DNA from: Vibrio anguillarum
GTDB taxonomy: Bacteria; Pseudomonadota; Gammaproteobacteria; Enterobacterales; Vibrionaceae
Reading direction: 5' to 3'
Assembly (NCBI RefSeq): GCF_001989995.2
Contig: NZ_JAHGUP010000009.1
Location: 1 to 64,000 of the forward strand
DNA length: 64,000 nucleotides
The notes beneath the pieces were generated by a model, which had not been told where the DNA came from, searched no databases, and saw only the letters and a list, made by a program, of their open reading frames with translations. Shown one piece after another: positions 42,273 through 52,567 of this stretch (positions are counted from its first letter, which is position 1; every line of letters starts with the position of its first letter). The translations under genes and the position numbers were made by a program.

Positions 42273-42698
42273 ATGCGCGTAGTACTAAGTTTACTGATGT
42301 TTGCCACACTAACCGCTTGCAGCCAAGGAGTGACAACTATGACCGATCGCACTGCGACCCCTTGCGGAAATAAACCGAATTGCGTTTCAACTCAAGATGA
42401 GCGTAACGCGTTCTCGCTATCTCCCTTTATCCTCAAAACAGGCGTCTCTTTAGATAAAATTGAAGCGGTTGCGCTTTCTATTCCTCGCTCTAAAACGGCG
42501 GTGAAAGAGGACAATTATCTCCGCATTGAATGCACCAGTCGTATTTGGCGATTTGTGGATGATCTTGAACTTAAGATAGAGAACGGCCGTTTAATCGTAC
42601 GATCTGAATCGCGCATTGGTTATTCAGATATGGGCGTCAATCGTAAGCGAGCAGAAACACTGCGAGAAAACCTCACCAAAGCAGGCTTGATTGAATAG
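42273..42698 (+). CDS. DUF1499 lipoprotein
   Basis: A 141-aa lipoprotein (hydrophobic signal, lipobox LTAC, acylated Cys near 17). The mature part has the DUF1499 pattern CGNKPNCVSTQ near the start, then YLRIECTSRIWRFVDDLEL and RSESRIGYSDMGVNRKR. The function of the family is unknown. ATG 42273 has AAGGA five bases upstream; the frame extends 17 codons further without support. It precedes an ERIC repeat and is probably a single gene. Confidence 0.88.
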   Translation: MRVVLSLLMFATLTACSQGVTTMTDRTATPCGNKPNCVSTQDERNAFSLSPFILKTGVSLDKIEAVALSIPRSKTAVKEDNYLRIECTSRIWRFVDDLELKIENGRLIVRSESRIGYSDMGVNRKRAETLRENLTKAGLIE

Positions 42699-42752
42699 TT
42701 GCTCAATATCGCACTGGCGGAAAGTTTCGTGCTAAACTTCGGCCAATTTTGC

Positions 42753-42880
42753 TATACCCAAACAACTTGGAGTTGCAGGTAGGCGGCAAGTGAGTGAGTC
42801 CCCATAAGCATAGGCAAACTATGTTATTGGGGTGAACGAACGTAGCCAACACCGCTGCGGCTTCAAGTAGGAAGGGTATA
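42753..42880. repeat. ERIC (IRU) type imperfect palindrome
   Basis: A 128-base element bounded by TATACCC and GGGTATA. It contains the internal blocks GTGAGTCCCC and ATTGGGGTGAACGAACG, then GTAGCCAACACCGC and GGCTTCAAGTAGGA. Length, terminal inverted repeats and the order of blocks match the enterobacterial ERIC/IRU element, which is also common in Vibrio. It is non-coding and can fold into a long stem-loop if transcribed. Confidence 0.88.
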
Positions 42881-42938
42881 TTCACCAGATATTTACTATC
42901 AACCTAATATTTACTACTAACCGAATAAGAGAAACCTC

Positions 42939-43634
42939 ATGAAAATCGGCATTATTGGCGCGATGGAGCAAGAAGTCGCGATATTAAAAGACGCAATCGA
43001 CAATGTTCAACAAGTCAGCAAAGCGGGCTGCACCTATTTTTCAGGTCAAATCCATGGGGTGGATGTGGTGGTGCTACAATCTGGCATTGGTAAAGTCGCC
43101 GCAGCCATTGGCACCACTCTTTTACTTAATGAATACCAACCAGATGTAGTGATTAACACCGGTTCTGCAGGTGGTTTTGATTCAAGCTTAACCATGGGTG
43201 ATGTAGTCATTTCAAGCGAAGTTCGTCACCATGATGCCGATGTAACAGCATTTGGCTATGAAATGGGGCAAATGGCAGGTCAACCAGCCGCTTTCAAAGC
43301 GGATGATGCATTGATCCGCGTTGCAGAACAAGCACTCACACACATCAAAGATAAGCACGCGGTACGCGGCCTGATTTGTACCGGGGATGCTTTCGTTTGT
43401 ACCGCTGAGCGTCAAAGCTTTATTCGCCAACACTTCCCAACCGTGATTGCAGTTGAAATGGAAGCTTCAGCAATTGCACAAACTTGCCACCAATTCAAAG
43501 TGCCTTTTGTGGTCGTTCGCGCCATTTCAGATGTAGCCGATAAAGCGTCTCCGATGTCCTTTGATGAATTTTTACCGCTTGCCGCACAAAGCTCATCAGA
43601 AATGGTGATTAAGATGGTCGAACTGCTTAAGTAA
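42939..43634 (+). CDS. mtnN: 5'-Methylthioadenosine/S-adenosylhomocysteine nucleosidase MtnN (Pfs)
   Basis: Hydrolyses MTA, SAH and 5'-deoxyadenosine; in Vibrio it supplies S-ribosylhomocysteine for LuxS autoinducer-2. Motifs: [10 protein letters not shown] (catalytic Glu12), INTGSAGGF near 75, [10 protein letters not shown] near 172, and RAISDVAD with the catalytic Asp near 197. 231 aa. First gene of mtnN-cbiB-btuF; the ERIC element lies directly upstream. Confidence 0.97.
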   Translation: MKIGIIGAMEQEVAILKDAIDNVQQVSKAGCTYFSGQIHGVDVVVLQSGIGKVAAAIGTTLLLNEYQPDVVINTGSAGGFDSSLTMGDVVISSEVRHHDADVTAFGYEMGQMAGQPAAFKADDALIRVAEQALTHIKDKHAVRGLICTGDAFVCTAERQSFIRQHFPTVIAVEMEASAIAQTCHQFKVPFVVVRAISDVADKASPMSFDEFLPLAAQSSSEMVIKMVELLK

Positions 43635-43651
43635 GCAGTGACAGACTCAAC

Positions 43652-44605
43652 ATGGACGAGTTAATCACCTACTTGTATGCCAACGGTACGCTCCTCGTTA
43701 TGTGGGGAGCGGTTGCCTTTCATCTTATTTTACCCATCCCACGTAACGCTCATCCCGTCACTTTGTGGCGAAAATTTGCGGAAATATTAGCGGATAAAGT
43801 CAATACCAGTAGCAGTTATTCACAAAGCCTACTTTCCGGCACACTGGCTTGGCTATTGATGTGCCTACCCGCATGGGTCACCTTAGTCGCGTTAAAACCT
43901 TTGGTATGGCAACCTCAACTATTTGATTTAGCGCTACTATTACTCGCATTTGATTGGCGTAGCCAAGAATTATTAGCCAATCAGCTTATCGGCGCACTCA
44001 GCAAAGAAGACAAAAAATACGCTCGCAGCGTGCTTGCCCCTTTTGTGAATCGTGAAACCGATAGCTTGTCAGCGCTGGGGTTAGGTAAGGCGGGGGCTGA
44101 AACCGTCATTGTTGGCTATGGGCGCAACGTGATTGCAGTGCTATTTTGGTACGCCTGTCTTGGCGGTATTGGCGCGTTGATGTACCGTCTCATCGCTGAA
44201 CTCGCCAGAGCTTGGGCGCCTTCGCGAGCGGCGTTTCATCCTTTTGGTATTCCATCGGTACGCTTGCTGGCTGTGCTTGACTTTGTGCCACTGCGCCTAT
44301 TTAGCCTATTGATTATCATTGGTCGCAACGCATCAAACACCTTCTCAGCCATGTTACAACAAAGCCGCTTATGGCCACTCCCGGGGCCTGCATGGTTGTT
44401 AACCGCCGTCGGCAATAAACTATCACTGGCCTTAGGTGGCCCAGCTATCTACGGTGATAAAAAAGCCCTGCGCGTAAAAATAGGCGGACGTATCGCCCCA
44501 TCAGCCTTCCACCTTGCGCAAATCCAAAAACTGCTAGCTTGGCGTATTTTCGCGTGGATAGCATTAGAGAGCGTGATACTGCTGCTCGTCCATCAAGGAT
44601 TTTAG
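43652..44605 (+). CDS. cbiB: CobD/CbiB-family cobalamin synthesis protein
   Basis: Inner-membrane protein of the adenosylcobinamide-phosphate synthase family, 317 aa. There are hydrophobic segments near 10-30, 65-85, 155-175, 200-225 and at the C-terminus. The family blocks AVAFHLILPIPRNAHPV, ALSKEDKKYARSVLAPFVNRET and GGPAIYGDKKALRVKIGG are visible. It would attach the aminopropanol arm during cobinamide salvage. It sits between mtnN and btuF and its stop abuts the btuF start, so it belongs with B12 uptake. It is a divergent member, and activity is inferred. Confidence 0.85.
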   Translation: MDELITYLYANGTLLVMWGAVAFHLILPIPRNAHPVTLWRKFAEILADKVNTSSSYSQSLLSGTLAWLLMCLPAWVTLVALKPLVWQPQLFDLALLLLAFDWRSQELLANQLIGALSKEDKKYARSVLAPFVNRETDSLSALGLGKAGAETVIVGYGRNVIAVLFWYACLGGIGALMYRLIAELARAWAPSRAAFHPFGIPSVRLLAVLDFVPLRLFSLLIIIGRNASNTFSAMLQQSRLWPLPGPAWLLTAVGNKLSLALGGPAIYGDKKALRVKIGGRIAPSAFHLAQIQKLLAWRIFAWIALESVILLLVHQGF

Positions 44606-45430
44606 ATGCGTTTACTGTTTCTCAATGTTGTCGTCACGCTGTGCGTGGCTTTTCCAGTTCAAGCGCAAGTTAAACGCATCATTAGCTTAGCCCCTCATGC
44701 CACGGAATTGGCCTTTGCGGCTGGCCTTGGTGATAAATTGGTGGCCGTCAGCGAGTACAGTGACTACCCAGCACAAGCACTCAAACTCGAAAAAGTGGCC
44801 AATTACCAAGGGTTGAATATAGAACGCATTCTTACCCTAAAACCGGATTTAGTGATTGCTTGGCCTGCAGGTAATCCGGCGAAGGAGCTCGATAAATTAG
44901 AGCAGTTAGGACTGACGATTTATACGACAAAAACTCAAAAACTCGATGACATTGCCAATAATATTGAAGCACTTAGCCAATTTGCCGATGATCCGAGTAT
45001 CGGCCAGCAAGCGGCGCGTGATTTTCGTCAATCACTCATCACTCTGAAACAGAGTTATGGCAGCCAAAGTAAAGTTCGTTATTTCTATCAACTCAGTGAA
45101 AAACCGATCATCACACTGGCCAAAGGCAGTTGGCCCAGTGAGGTCTTTGAATTTTGTGGCGGCGAAAATATTTTTGCCAACAGCGCATCCCTCTACCCTC
45201 AAGTTGGGATTGAGCAAGTGCTGCTGGCTAAACCTGATGTAATTTTCACCTCTGAACATGCGATAGAAAATGGCACGATGTGGCAAAAGTGGCAACAGCA
45301 ACTACCCGCTGTACAAAACGGTTTTGTGTGGGCACTGACCTCAGATTGGTTAAATCGACCAACGCCCAGAACACTGCAAGCGATAGAAGAAGTGTGTGAG
45401 TACTTTTCCGTCGTTCGCCAAAAACGCTAA
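44606..45430 (+). CDS. btuF: Periplasmic vitamin B12-binding protein BtuF
   Basis: Solute-binding protein of the BtuCDF B12 importer, 274 aa. Signal peptide MRLLFLNVVVTLCVAFPVQA, then VKRIISLAPHATELAFAAGLGDKLVAVSEYSDYP, the family's N-terminal lobe start. A single long helix joins two lobes (type III binding protein). AAGGA in the end of cbiB serves as ribosome site and the ATG follows the cbiB stop directly. btuC and btuD are not in this window. Confidence 0.93.
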   Translation: MRLLFLNVVVTLCVAFPVQAQVKRIISLAPHATELAFAAGLGDKLVAVSEYSDYPAQALKLEKVANYQGLNIERILTLKPDLVIAWPAGNPAKELDKLEQLGLTIYTTKTQKLDDIANNIEALSQFADDPSIGQQAARDFRQSLITLKQSYGSQSKVRYFYQLSEKPIITLAKGSWPSEVFEFCGGENIFANSASLYPQVGIEQVLLAKPDVIFTSEHAIENGTMWQKWQQQLPAVQNGFVWALTSDWLNRPTPRTLQAIEEVCEYFSVVRQKR

Positions 45431-45504
45431 CGCTTGCGTAATAAAATCTCGTACAATTCCTGCCCGAATTTTGTTCCATTAACGACTAAAGAGAACCCAG
45501 TAAC

Positions 45505-46125
45505 ATGGACTCCATGCTGCTCTATCTTATTGACTTATTTGGTACGGCTATCTTTGCCATTTCTGGCGTATTATTAGCTGGTCGATTAAAAATGGACCCG
45601 TTTGGCGTGGTCGTGCTTGCGAGCGTTACTGCAATTGGCGGTGGAACAATTCGTGATATGGCATTGGGTGCGACGCCAGTCTTCTGGATAAAAGACACCA
45701 CTTATCTTTGGGTCATTTTCATCACTTGTTTACTCACCATGCTGCTGGTTCGCAGGCCTAAACGCGTTGCTTGGTGGATCTTACCCGTTTGTGATGCAAT
45801 CGGTTTAGCCGTGTTTGTTGGCATTGGTGTTGAAAAGGCGATGAACTATCAAGACTCGGCCATGGTTGCGGTAATCATGGGCGTTATTACTGGCTGTGGC
45901 GGCGGTATTATTCGTGATGTACTGGCCCGTGAGATTCCAATGGTGCTACGCAGCGAAGTCTATGCTACAGCTTGTATCATCGGCGGTCTGTTTCATACCA
46001 CAGCACTGGCGATGGACTACGATAGCTCAAGCGCCTTTCTGGCCGGAGTCGCCTCAACCTTGATCATTCGACTTGGCGCGATCCGCTGGCACTTATCACT
46101 GCCCACTTTTGCACTGAATAAATAA
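45505..46125 (+). CDS. yadS: TRIC-type channel family protein (UPF0126, YadS)
   Basis: A 206-aa inner-membrane protein with about seven hydrophobic segments and an internal duplication. The glycine-rich motif GGGTIRDMALG (near 50) is repeated as GGGIIRDVLARE (near 137). This repeat is the hallmark of the trimeric intracellular cation channel-like family. Gene order btuF-yadS is as in E. coli. Ion selectivity and role in bacteria are not established. Confidence 0.88.
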   Translation: MDSMLLYLIDLFGTAIFAISGVLLAGRLKMDPFGVVVLASVTAIGGGTIRDMALGATPVFWIKDTTYLWVIFITCLLTMLLVRRPKRVAWWILPVCDAIGLAVFVGIGVEKAMNYQDSAMVAVIMGVITGCGGGIIRDVLAREIPMVLRSEVYATACIIGGLFHTTALAMDYDSSSAFLAGVASTLIIRLGAIRWHLSLPTFALNK

Positions 46126-46227
46126 AGCCGATCTCATCAAAACCACAAACAGTAACATGTACAGACGCTATGGGTTATGGTCGCTTTGCGATAAGATGAG
46201 CTAATCTATTCCTCATCGTCATTAATT

Positions 46228-47100
46228 ATGTTGCTAGAAGGTATCGAAACTTTGCTGGTGCTGAGCAAAGAAAAAACCATGGGGCGTACGGGCAGCCTAC
46301 TCTACATTAGCCAGTCCGCCGTTAGTAAGCGGATTGCTAATTTAGAAAAAAGGGTCGGTAAAAAGCTGATTGAGCCTGATGGCCGACAGATTAAATTAAC
46401 CACAGATGCACAGGCCTTGGTTGAAACTATTGGCCCAAGCTTTAGTGAGTTATGCGGTTTAATTTTCGATCAACAATCTTTTACGGATGCCACATTGATC
46501 AGGATAGACTGCTCAGAAACGTTAGTCGCTGGCTATATTAATGCCACAATGGGGCAGTACCTCAAGCACGATAAGTTCATCACCATCACCACGAACCATA
46601 CGCCGAGGATTGTTCAGCACGTTCAATCAGGCAAAGCGACACTAGGATTTTGCGCAGGCTACTTGCCCGCTAATCATGGGCTAATGACGTTTCATCTGGT
46701 AGATGAACCCTTTTACATTGTCAGCCAAACACCCTTATCTTCATTACCTAAACAGCTCGTTACCAATGATTTATCCAACCCAGCGAACGCCTATCAAGTC
46801 GATATATTGGCGAAACTCGCCATCACGCCACAGATGGAAATGGACTCGTATACGGCCGCAGCGCAATTGGCATTAGGAGGCATGACGCCTGCTTTAGTGC
46901 CACTTTCAGTGATTAAAGCGCTGAACATTGAACCTCGCTATTACTTTGATTTTGATGAACTACAACCTTTGGTTCGGCCTGTTCATCTCTGTCTGCGCAG
47001 CAATAGTTATCGCTCGCCAAGAGTCAAAAGATTGATAACAACCATTGCTGATGCTGTTGCCAAAGAAGTTTTATTGCCATCAACATCGACATCACAATAA
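46228..47100 (+). CDS. LysR-family transcriptional regulator
   Basis: A 290-aa regulator. The winged helix-turn-helix is at residues 5-62 (GRTGSLLYISQSAVSKRIANLEKRVGKKL) and a periplasmic-binding-like effector domain spans about 90-285. The target is unknown. No ribosome site is obvious before ATG 46228. Its last 77 bases overlap, on the opposite strand, the 3' end of a TauE/SafE permease gene, so that permease is a possible target only by proximity. Confidence 0.88.
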   Translation: MLLEGIETLLVLSKEKTMGRTGSLLYISQSAVSKRIANLEKRVGKKLIEPDGRQIKLTTDAQALVETIGPSFSELCGLIFDQQSFTDATLIRIDCSETLVAGYINATMGQYLKHDKFITITTNHTPRIVQHVQSGKATLGFCAGYLPANHGLMTFHLVDEPFYIVSQTPLSSLPKQLVTNDLSNPANAYQVDILAKLAITPQMEMDSYTAAAQLALGGMTPALVPLSVIKALNIEPRYYFDFDELQPLVRPVHLCLRSNSYRSPRVKRLITTIADAVAKEVLLPSTSTSQ

Positions 47101-47803
47101 CTAATGGGCGGATCCATTTCTGCCCTTTAGTCACCACTATCTTTGCGCCCATTCTCGCCCCTAAAAAACCACCAACGGCCATCACCAGCCCTATCTTCCA
47201 AATCGGCAAGCCAGCAATAACAAAAAAAAGCAGCGCAGCAATGTTTGAAGTGAAGTTGAGAACCTTGGTTCTTGCAGTCGCTTCAATCAACGAAAAATGA
47301 CCTAACACGACAAAACAGACCGTAAAAATAGACCCGGTGCCCGGACCGAAAAAACCATCATAAAAGCCGATACCAAAACCGACCGTAAAAGCAAAAGCCG
47401 TTTCAGACAATGGAGCAGGCCCATTGTGGGTTTTCGTCGCGGGTGCAAGTAGAAAATAAAGTGAAATGCCGATCAGCAACAGCGGGATTAAGCTGGTCAA
47501 CAAACTGGCATCCATATGCTGCACAAGTTCAGCCCCACACGCAGCGCCGATAAAAGTACAAGTTATCGCCAACTTCATCTCTTTTAGGTTCACAATGCCA
47601 TTGCGTACAAAATACCAAGTGGCGGAGAAACTGCCAAATGAGCTTTGTAGCTTATTGGTAGCCAGCGCTTGAGTCGGTGGCACGCCTACTGCCAGCAAAG
47701 CCGGCAAAGTAAGCAAACCGCCACCGCCAGCCATCGCATCAATGAACCCTGCAATCCCTGCAACCAAAAACAACAGGCCTAATACTTCCAGTGAAAGTTC
47801 CAT
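47024..47803 (-). CDS. TauE/SafE family permease (YfcA-like)
   Basis: A 259-aa inner-membrane protein of the former DUF81 family, associated with export of sulfite, sulfoacetate or other organic anions. It has about eight hydrophobic segments in two repeats. The motif GFIDAMAGGGGLLTLPALL is near 20 and its repeat GFYDGFFGPGTGS near 150; both are diagnostic. Substrate not predictable. The C-terminal 25 codons lie over the end of the convergent LysR gene. Confidence 0.9.
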   Translation of the reverse strand: MELSLEVLGLLFLVAGIAGFIDAMAGGGGLLTLPALLAVGVPPTQALATNKLQSSFGSFSATWYFVRNGIVNLKEMKLAITCTFIGAACGAELVQHMDASLLTSLIPLLLIGISLYFLLAPATKTHNGPAPLSETAFAFTVGFGIGFYDGFFGPGTGSIFTVCFVVLGHFSLIEATARTKVLNFTSNIAALLFFVIAGLPIWKIGLVMAVGGFLGARMGAKIVVTKGQKWIRPLVIVMSMLMAIKLLWQQHQQWLLSIF

Positions 47804-47966
47804 TTCTTATCAACGCATTGAACAATAAAAACCAACAATAGCACCACTTAAAAGGTGAAAACAGCGAAAGCCAAGACAACAACCCATTCCCATTTTTCAT
47901 CAATTAAAAAGCTATCCTCTAGGCCAAATCTCTTCTTCATTGGTAAAACGATTCAATTCGGCCGAA

Positions 47967-47994
47967 TAAAAAAAGCCCGCTTAATTCAGCGGGC
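47967..47994 (-). terminator. Terminator of carAB
   Basis: On the minus strand, stem GCCCGC / GCGGGC with an 8-base loop is followed by a run of seven or more Ts, about 50 bases past the carB stop. Confidence 0.9.
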
Positions 47995-48046
47995 AATGAG
48001 GTTGTCATGTAGGTCTTAGACCTACTGATTTATTATTTTTTAACGC

Positions 48047-51000
48047 TTATGCTAAGTGTGCTTTCACTTGCGCGTGTAACTCTTGCACTGACGTAACTGA
48101 TGACTTCGCATCGGCCGTATGAGACATACAGGTTGCAAAGGCAGCATTCAGTGTTGTGGTGTAGTTGACTTTTTGTGCTAATGCTCCACGACGAAGAACT
48201 TTAGAATCTTCAATCGCTTGACGCCCCTCGGCTGTATTAATGATGTAGGTGTATTCATTATTCTTAATACGGTCAAGAATATGAGGGCGACCTTCATGCA
48301 CTTTATTCACCAAACGTGGGTTAATACCGGCTTCACCTAAAATTACAGCTGTACCGTGGGTAGCATCAAGCTGATAACCTAATTTCACCAGTTTCGACGC
48401 TAAATCAACCACACGCTGTTTATCACCTTCACGTACAGAGAGCAGAGCTCGGCCGCCTTCAGGATAAACATTACCGCAACCTAATTCCGCTTTTGCATAA
48501 GCTTCAGCAAACGTTGCACCCACACCCATCACTTCACCCGTTGAACGCATTTCAGGGCCAAGCAGTGGGTCAACACCAGGGAATTTATTAAATGGCAGAA
48601 CCACTTCTTTCACTGAGTAGTAAGGAGGAATGATCTCTTTAGTAAAGCCTTGTGACTCTAGAGACTGCCCTGCCATCACGCGCGCGGCAATTTTGGCAAG
48701 CGGTGCGCCCGTTGCTTTTGACACAAACGGTACAGTACGAGCGGCACGAGGGTTAACTTCAATCAGGTAAACTTGATTATCTTTAACCGCAAACTGCGTG
48801 TTCATCAAACCACGAACGCCCAATTCAAACGCCAGCTTCTCAACTTGTTCACGCATCACATCTTGGATTTCTTGGCTTAACGTATAAGCCGGTAGAGAGC
48901 AAGCTGAGTCACCAGAGTGAACACCCGCTTGTTCGATGTGCTCCATGATGCCACCAATGACGACACGCTCACCATCACAAATCGCATCGATATCGACTTC
49001 AATTGCATCATCGAGGAAGCGATCAAGCAGTACTGGGGATTCGTTAGACACACTGACCGCTTCGTTAAAGTAACGACGCAGATCTTGTTCGTCATAGACG
49101 ATTTCCATCGCGCGGCCACCAAGAACGTAAGACGGGCGTACCACCAGCGGGAAGCCGATGTCTTTCGATTTTTCAATCGCCTGTTCCATTGTGGTCACTG
49201 TTGCGTTTTCTGGCTGCAGCAGACCTAAACGATCAACCGCTTGTTGGAAACGCTCACGATCTTCGGCGCGGTCAATCGCATCTGGGCTAGTACCAATGAT
49301 AGGCACTCCAGCGGCTTCAAGTGCACGAGCCAATTTCAGTGGTGTTTGACCACCGTATTGCACGATGACGCCTTTAGGTTTTTCAACACGAACAATCGCC
49401 AATACATCTTCGAGTGTCACTGGTTCAAAATAGAGGCGATCGGAGGTGTCATAATCTGTTGAAACAGTTTCAGGGTTACAGTTAACCATGATGGTTTCAT
49501 AACCATCTTCGCGTAGCGCGAGTGAGGCGTGAACACAACAGTAATCAAATTCGATACCTTGACCAATACGGTTTGGACCACCGCCGAGCACCATGATTTT
49601 GTCTCTATCGGTCGGTTGTGCTTCACATTCGTCATCATAAGAGGAGTACATGTAAGCCGTATCAGACGAAAACTCCGCCGCACAAGTATCGACACGCTTG
49701 TAAACCGGATGAATATTATATTGGTCACGCATACGACGAATTTCACTTTCAGCCACGCCAAGCAGTGAAGAGAGACGCGCATCCGAAAAACCTTTGCGCT
49801 TCATCTTGCGTAGAACATCCGCATTTAAGCCAGCAAAACCGCCCGCTTTGACTTCTTGTTCCATTTTGACCAGTTCTTCGATTTGTACCAAGAACCAGCG
49901 ATCAACGTTAGTCAGGTTGAAGACCCCATCCACTGACAAACCAGCGCGGAAAGCATCTGCGATATACCAAATACGCTCAGCACCCGCTTCTTTCAGCTCA
50001 TGGCGAATTTTAGTCAGTGCATCTGGCGCGTCTAAATCAACCATTTCGTCTAGGCCGTTTACGCCAATTTCCAGCCCACGCAGTGCTTTTTGCAGCGATT
50101 CTTGTTGGTTACGACCAATCGCCATCACTTCGCCCACCGACTTCATTTGCGTGGTTAAGCGATCGTTAGCACCGGCAAATTTTTCGAAGTTAAAGCGAGG
50201 GATTTTCGTCACAACATAATCAATAGTTGGTTCAAACGACGCTGGGGTTGCACCACCAGTAATGTCGTTCATTAACTCATCAAGTGTGAAACCTACCGCC
50301 AATTTGGCCGCAACTTTGGCAATAGGGAAACCCGTCGCTTTCGATGCAAGAGCCGAAGAGCGAGAAACACGTGGGTTCATCTCGATGATCACCATGCGGC
50401 CATCTTTCGGGTTGATACCAAACTGTACGTTCGAACCACCCGTTTCCACACCGATTTCACGCAGTACGGCTAGCGATGCGTTACGCATGATCTGATATTC
50501 TTTGTCAGTTAGCGTTTGCGCAGGAGCTACCGTGATCGAGTCCCCCGTGTGAATACCCATTGGGTCAAAGTTTTCAATCGCACAGACTATGATGCAGTTG
50601 TCCGCTTTATCGCGAACCACTTCCATTTCGTACTCTTTCCAACCGATGAGTGATTCATCAATCAACAACTCGTTGGTTGGCGAAAGATCAAGGCCACGGC
50701 GGCAAATCTCTTCAAACTCTTCTTTGTTGTAAGCGATACCGCCGCCGGTTCCACCCATAGTAAATGAAGGGCGAATAATGCAAGGGAAACCCACCATCTC
50801 TTGAACGCGGTAAGCTTCTTCCATAGTTTTTGCCGTATCAGCGCGAGGACAAGCTAAGCCGATTGACTTCATCGCTTTATCAAAGCGAGAACGATCTTCC
50901 GCTTTATCAATCGCATCAGCCGTTGCGCCAATCATCTCAACGCCAAACTCAGCCAGAACACCATGCTTTTCCAGTTCAAGTGCACAGTTCAATGCAGTTT

Positions 51001-51277
51001 GGCCACCCATGGTCGGTAATACCGCGTCTGGGCGCTCTTTTTCGATGATTTTACGCACTACTTCCCAATGGATAGGCTCAATATAAGTCGCATCGGCCAT
51101 CTCTGGGTCAGTCATGATAGTGGCAGGGTTCGAGTTAACCAAAATCACTCGGTAACCTTCTTCACGCAGGGCTTTACATGCTTGAGCGCCAGAGTAGTCA
51201 AACTCACAAGCCTGACCGATTACAATCGGGCCAGCACCTAGAATTAGAATACTTTTAATGTCAGTACGTTTTGGCAT
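48047..51277 (-). CDS. carB: Carbamoyl-phosphate synthase large subunit CarB
   Basis: Makes carbamoyl phosphate from bicarbonate, ammonia (channelled from CarA) and two ATP, feeding pyrimidine and arginine synthesis. 1076 aa in two homologous halves. The first ATP-grasp half (1 to about 400) has [10 protein letters not shown] and [10 protein letters not shown]; the second (about 555-930) has [10 protein letters not shown] and [10 protein letters not shown]. An oligomerisation domain lies between, and an allosteric MGS-like domain for UMP or ornithine occupies the last 140 residues. GGAG lies before the ATG; 16 bases separate it from carA. Confidence 0.98.
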   Translation of the reverse strand: MPKRTDIKSILILGAGPIVIGQACEFDYSGAQACKALREEGYRVILVNSNPATIMTDPEMADATYIEPIHWEVVRKIIEKERPDAVLPTMGGQTALNCALELEKHGVLAEFGVEMIGATADAIDKAEDRSRFDKAMKSIGLACPRADTAKTMEEAYRVQEMVGFPCIIRPSFTMGGTGGGIAYNKEEFEEICRRGLDLSPTNELLIDESLIGWKEYEMEVVRDKADNCIIVCAIENFDPMGIHTGDSITVAPAQTLTDKEYQIMRNASLAVLREIGVETGGSNVQFGINPKDGRMVIIEMNPRVSRSSALASKATGFPIAKVAAKLAVGFTLDELMNDITGGATPASFEPTIDYVVTKIPRFNFEKFAGANDRLTTQMKSVGEVMAIGRNQQESLQKALRGLEIGVNGLDEMVDLDAPDALTKIRHELKEAGAERIWYIADAFRAGLSVDGVFNLTNVDRWFLVQIEELVKMEQEVKAGGFAGLNADVLRKMKRKGFSDARLSSLLGVAESEIRRMRDQYNIHPVYKRVDTCAAEFSSDTAYMYSSYDDECEAQPTDRDKIMVLGGGPNRIGQGIEFDYCCVHASLALREDGYETIMVNCNPETVSTDYDTSDRLYFEPVTLEDVLAIVRVEKPKGVIVQYGGQTPLKLARALEAAGVPIIGTSPDAIDRAEDRERFQQAVDRLGLLQPENATVTTMEQAIEKSKDIGFPLVVRPSYVLGGRAMEIVYDEQDLRRYFNEAVSVSNESPVLLDRFLDDAIEVDIDAICDGERVVIGGIMEHIEQAGVHSGDSACSLPAYTLSQEIQDVMREQVEKLAFELGVRGLMNTQFAVKDNQVYLIEVNPRAARTVPFVSKATGAPLAKIAARVMAGQSLESQGFTKEIIPPYYSVKEVVLPFNKFPGVDPLLGPEMRSTGEVMGVGATFAEAYAKAELGCGNVYPEGGRALLSVREGDKQRVVDLASKLVKLGYQLDATHGTAVILGEAGINPRLVNKVHEGRPHILDRIKNNEYTYIINTAEGRQAIEDSKVLRRGALAQKVNYTTTLNAAFATCMSHTADAKSSVTSVQELHAQVKAHLA

Positions 51278-51293
51278 TGTCTACTACTCCGAA

Positions 51294-52433
51294 TTACGCT
51301 GTGTGCTTTTTAATTAGTTCAATAAAATGGTCAAACAAAGGGGCGGCATCGTGCGGGCCAGGACTCGCTTCAGGGTGTCCCTGAAAGCTAAAGGCTGGCT
51401 TATCGGTGCGGTGAATTCCTTGTAGTGAACCATCAAATAGCGATTTGTGCGTTGCACGAAGCGTGATAGGCAGCGTTGCTTCATCAGCAGCAAAACCGTG
51501 GTTTTGTGCCGTAATCATCACCACATTACGATCCAAATCTTTCACTGGATGGTTCGCGCCATGGTGGCCAAATTTCATTTTTACTGTTTTTGCACCAGAC
51601 GCCAATGCCAAAATTTGATGTCCTAAACAGATACCAAAAATAGGCAGTCCTTTCTCTAAGAACACTTTGGTTGCTTCAATCGCATAAGTACATGGTTCTG
51701 GGTCGCCAGGGCCATTTGATAAAAAGACACCATCAGGTTTCAGCGCTAGAACTTCTTCAGCCGAGGTTTGTGCTGGTACCACAGTTAGGCGGCATCCTCG
51801 GTCAACCAACATACGGAGGATATTGCGCTTTGCACCGAAATCGTAGGCAACAACGTGATAGGGCAACTCGCTGTCATCTTTCGCTTCAGGAAGTCCACCT
51901 TCGAGCGTCCACGAACCTTGTTTCCATTGGTACGCTTCTTTTGTTGTAACTTCTTTCGCAAGATCCATTCCTTTTAAACCGGGGAACTCTTTGGCTTTTA
52001 CCAGCGCCAATGCTTCATCTAAATGGTCACCTGCCATAATGCAGCCATTCTGAGCTCCTTTTTCACGCAAAATGCGCGTTAGCTTGCGCGTGTCGATATC
52101 GGCAATGCCCACAATATTTTGTGATTTAAGGTAGTCAGAAAGGGAAAGTTCATTACGGAAGTTAGAAGCGATAAGAGGGAGATCGCGAATCACAAGGCCT
52201 TGTGCATGGATAGAAGAGGATTCTTCGTCTTCGGAATTGGTTCCGGTATTGCCTATGTGGGGGTAAGTAAGAGTAACGATTTGTTGAGAATAGGAAGGAT
52301 CAGTGAGGATTTCTTGGTACCCCGTCATCGAGGTATTAAAGACGACTTCACCAACGGATATTCCATCAGCGCCAATGGATACACCGTGGAACACCGTCCC
52401 ATCTTCTAGGACTAACAGTGCTGACTTACTCAA
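51294..52433 (-). CDS. carA: Carbamoyl-phosphate synthase small subunit CarA
   Basis: Glutaminase subunit, 379 aa. The N-terminal domain (to about 150) has [14 protein letters not shown]. The class I amidotransferase domain has the nucleophile Cys in FGICLGHQ near 269 and the catalytic His/Glu in [11 protein letters not shown] near 352. The start is a TTG with GGAGG five bases upstream and no competing ATG. E. coli carA also starts with UUG, so this is conserved. First gene of carAB. Confidence 0.97.
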   Translation of the reverse strand: MSKSALLVLEDGTVFHGVSIGADGISVGEVVFNTSMTGYQEILTDPSYSQQIVTLTYPHIGNTGTNSEDEESSSIHAQGLVIRDLPLIASNFRNELSLSDYLKSQNIVGIADIDTRKLTRILREKGAQNGCIMAGDHLDEALALVKAKEFPGLKGMDLAKEVTTKEAYQWKQGSWTLEGGLPEAKDDSELPYHVVAYDFGAKRNILRMLVDRGCRLTVVPAQTSAEEVLALKPDGVFLSNGPGDPEPCTYAIEATKVFLEKGLPIFGICLGHQILALASGAKTVKMKFGHHGANHPVKDLDRNVVMITAQNHGFAADEATLPITLRATHKSLFDGSLQGIHRTDKPAFSFQGHPEASPGPHDAAPLFDHFIELIKKHTA

Positions 52434-52443
52434 GACAACCTCC

Positions 52444-52457
52444 AGAATAAAAATGCA
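52444..52457 (-). promoter_or_regulatory. Candidate ArgR box overlapping the carA ribosome site
   Basis: TGCATTTTTATTCT on the minus strand matches 12 of 14 positions of the ARG-box consensus TGAATWWWWATTCA. It ends next to the GGAGG of carA. ArgR represses carAB in E. coli. The usual second box is not clear here. Confidence 0.35.
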
Positions 52458-52538
52458 AAAAATATAAATTAAACTGCAAACCTGTCTTCCTTAAGGCCAT
52501 AAAGTCGCGCCATAGGGTGATTTAGACAAATTGGCGGT

Positions 52539-52567
52539 ATTCTAATGACCACCATGATTACTGTCAA
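52539..52567 (-). promoter_or_regulatory. Sigma-70 promoter of carAB
   Basis: TTGACA, 17 bases, TAGAAT on the minus strand: a perfect -35 and a five-of-six -10. Predicted start near 52532, about 100 bases before the carA start codon. Confidence 0.75.

Noticed and set aside
52457..52475. Second ARG box next to the first upstream of carA
   Set aside because: The similarity is simply A/T richness, and at the canonical 2-3 base spacing there is no match.
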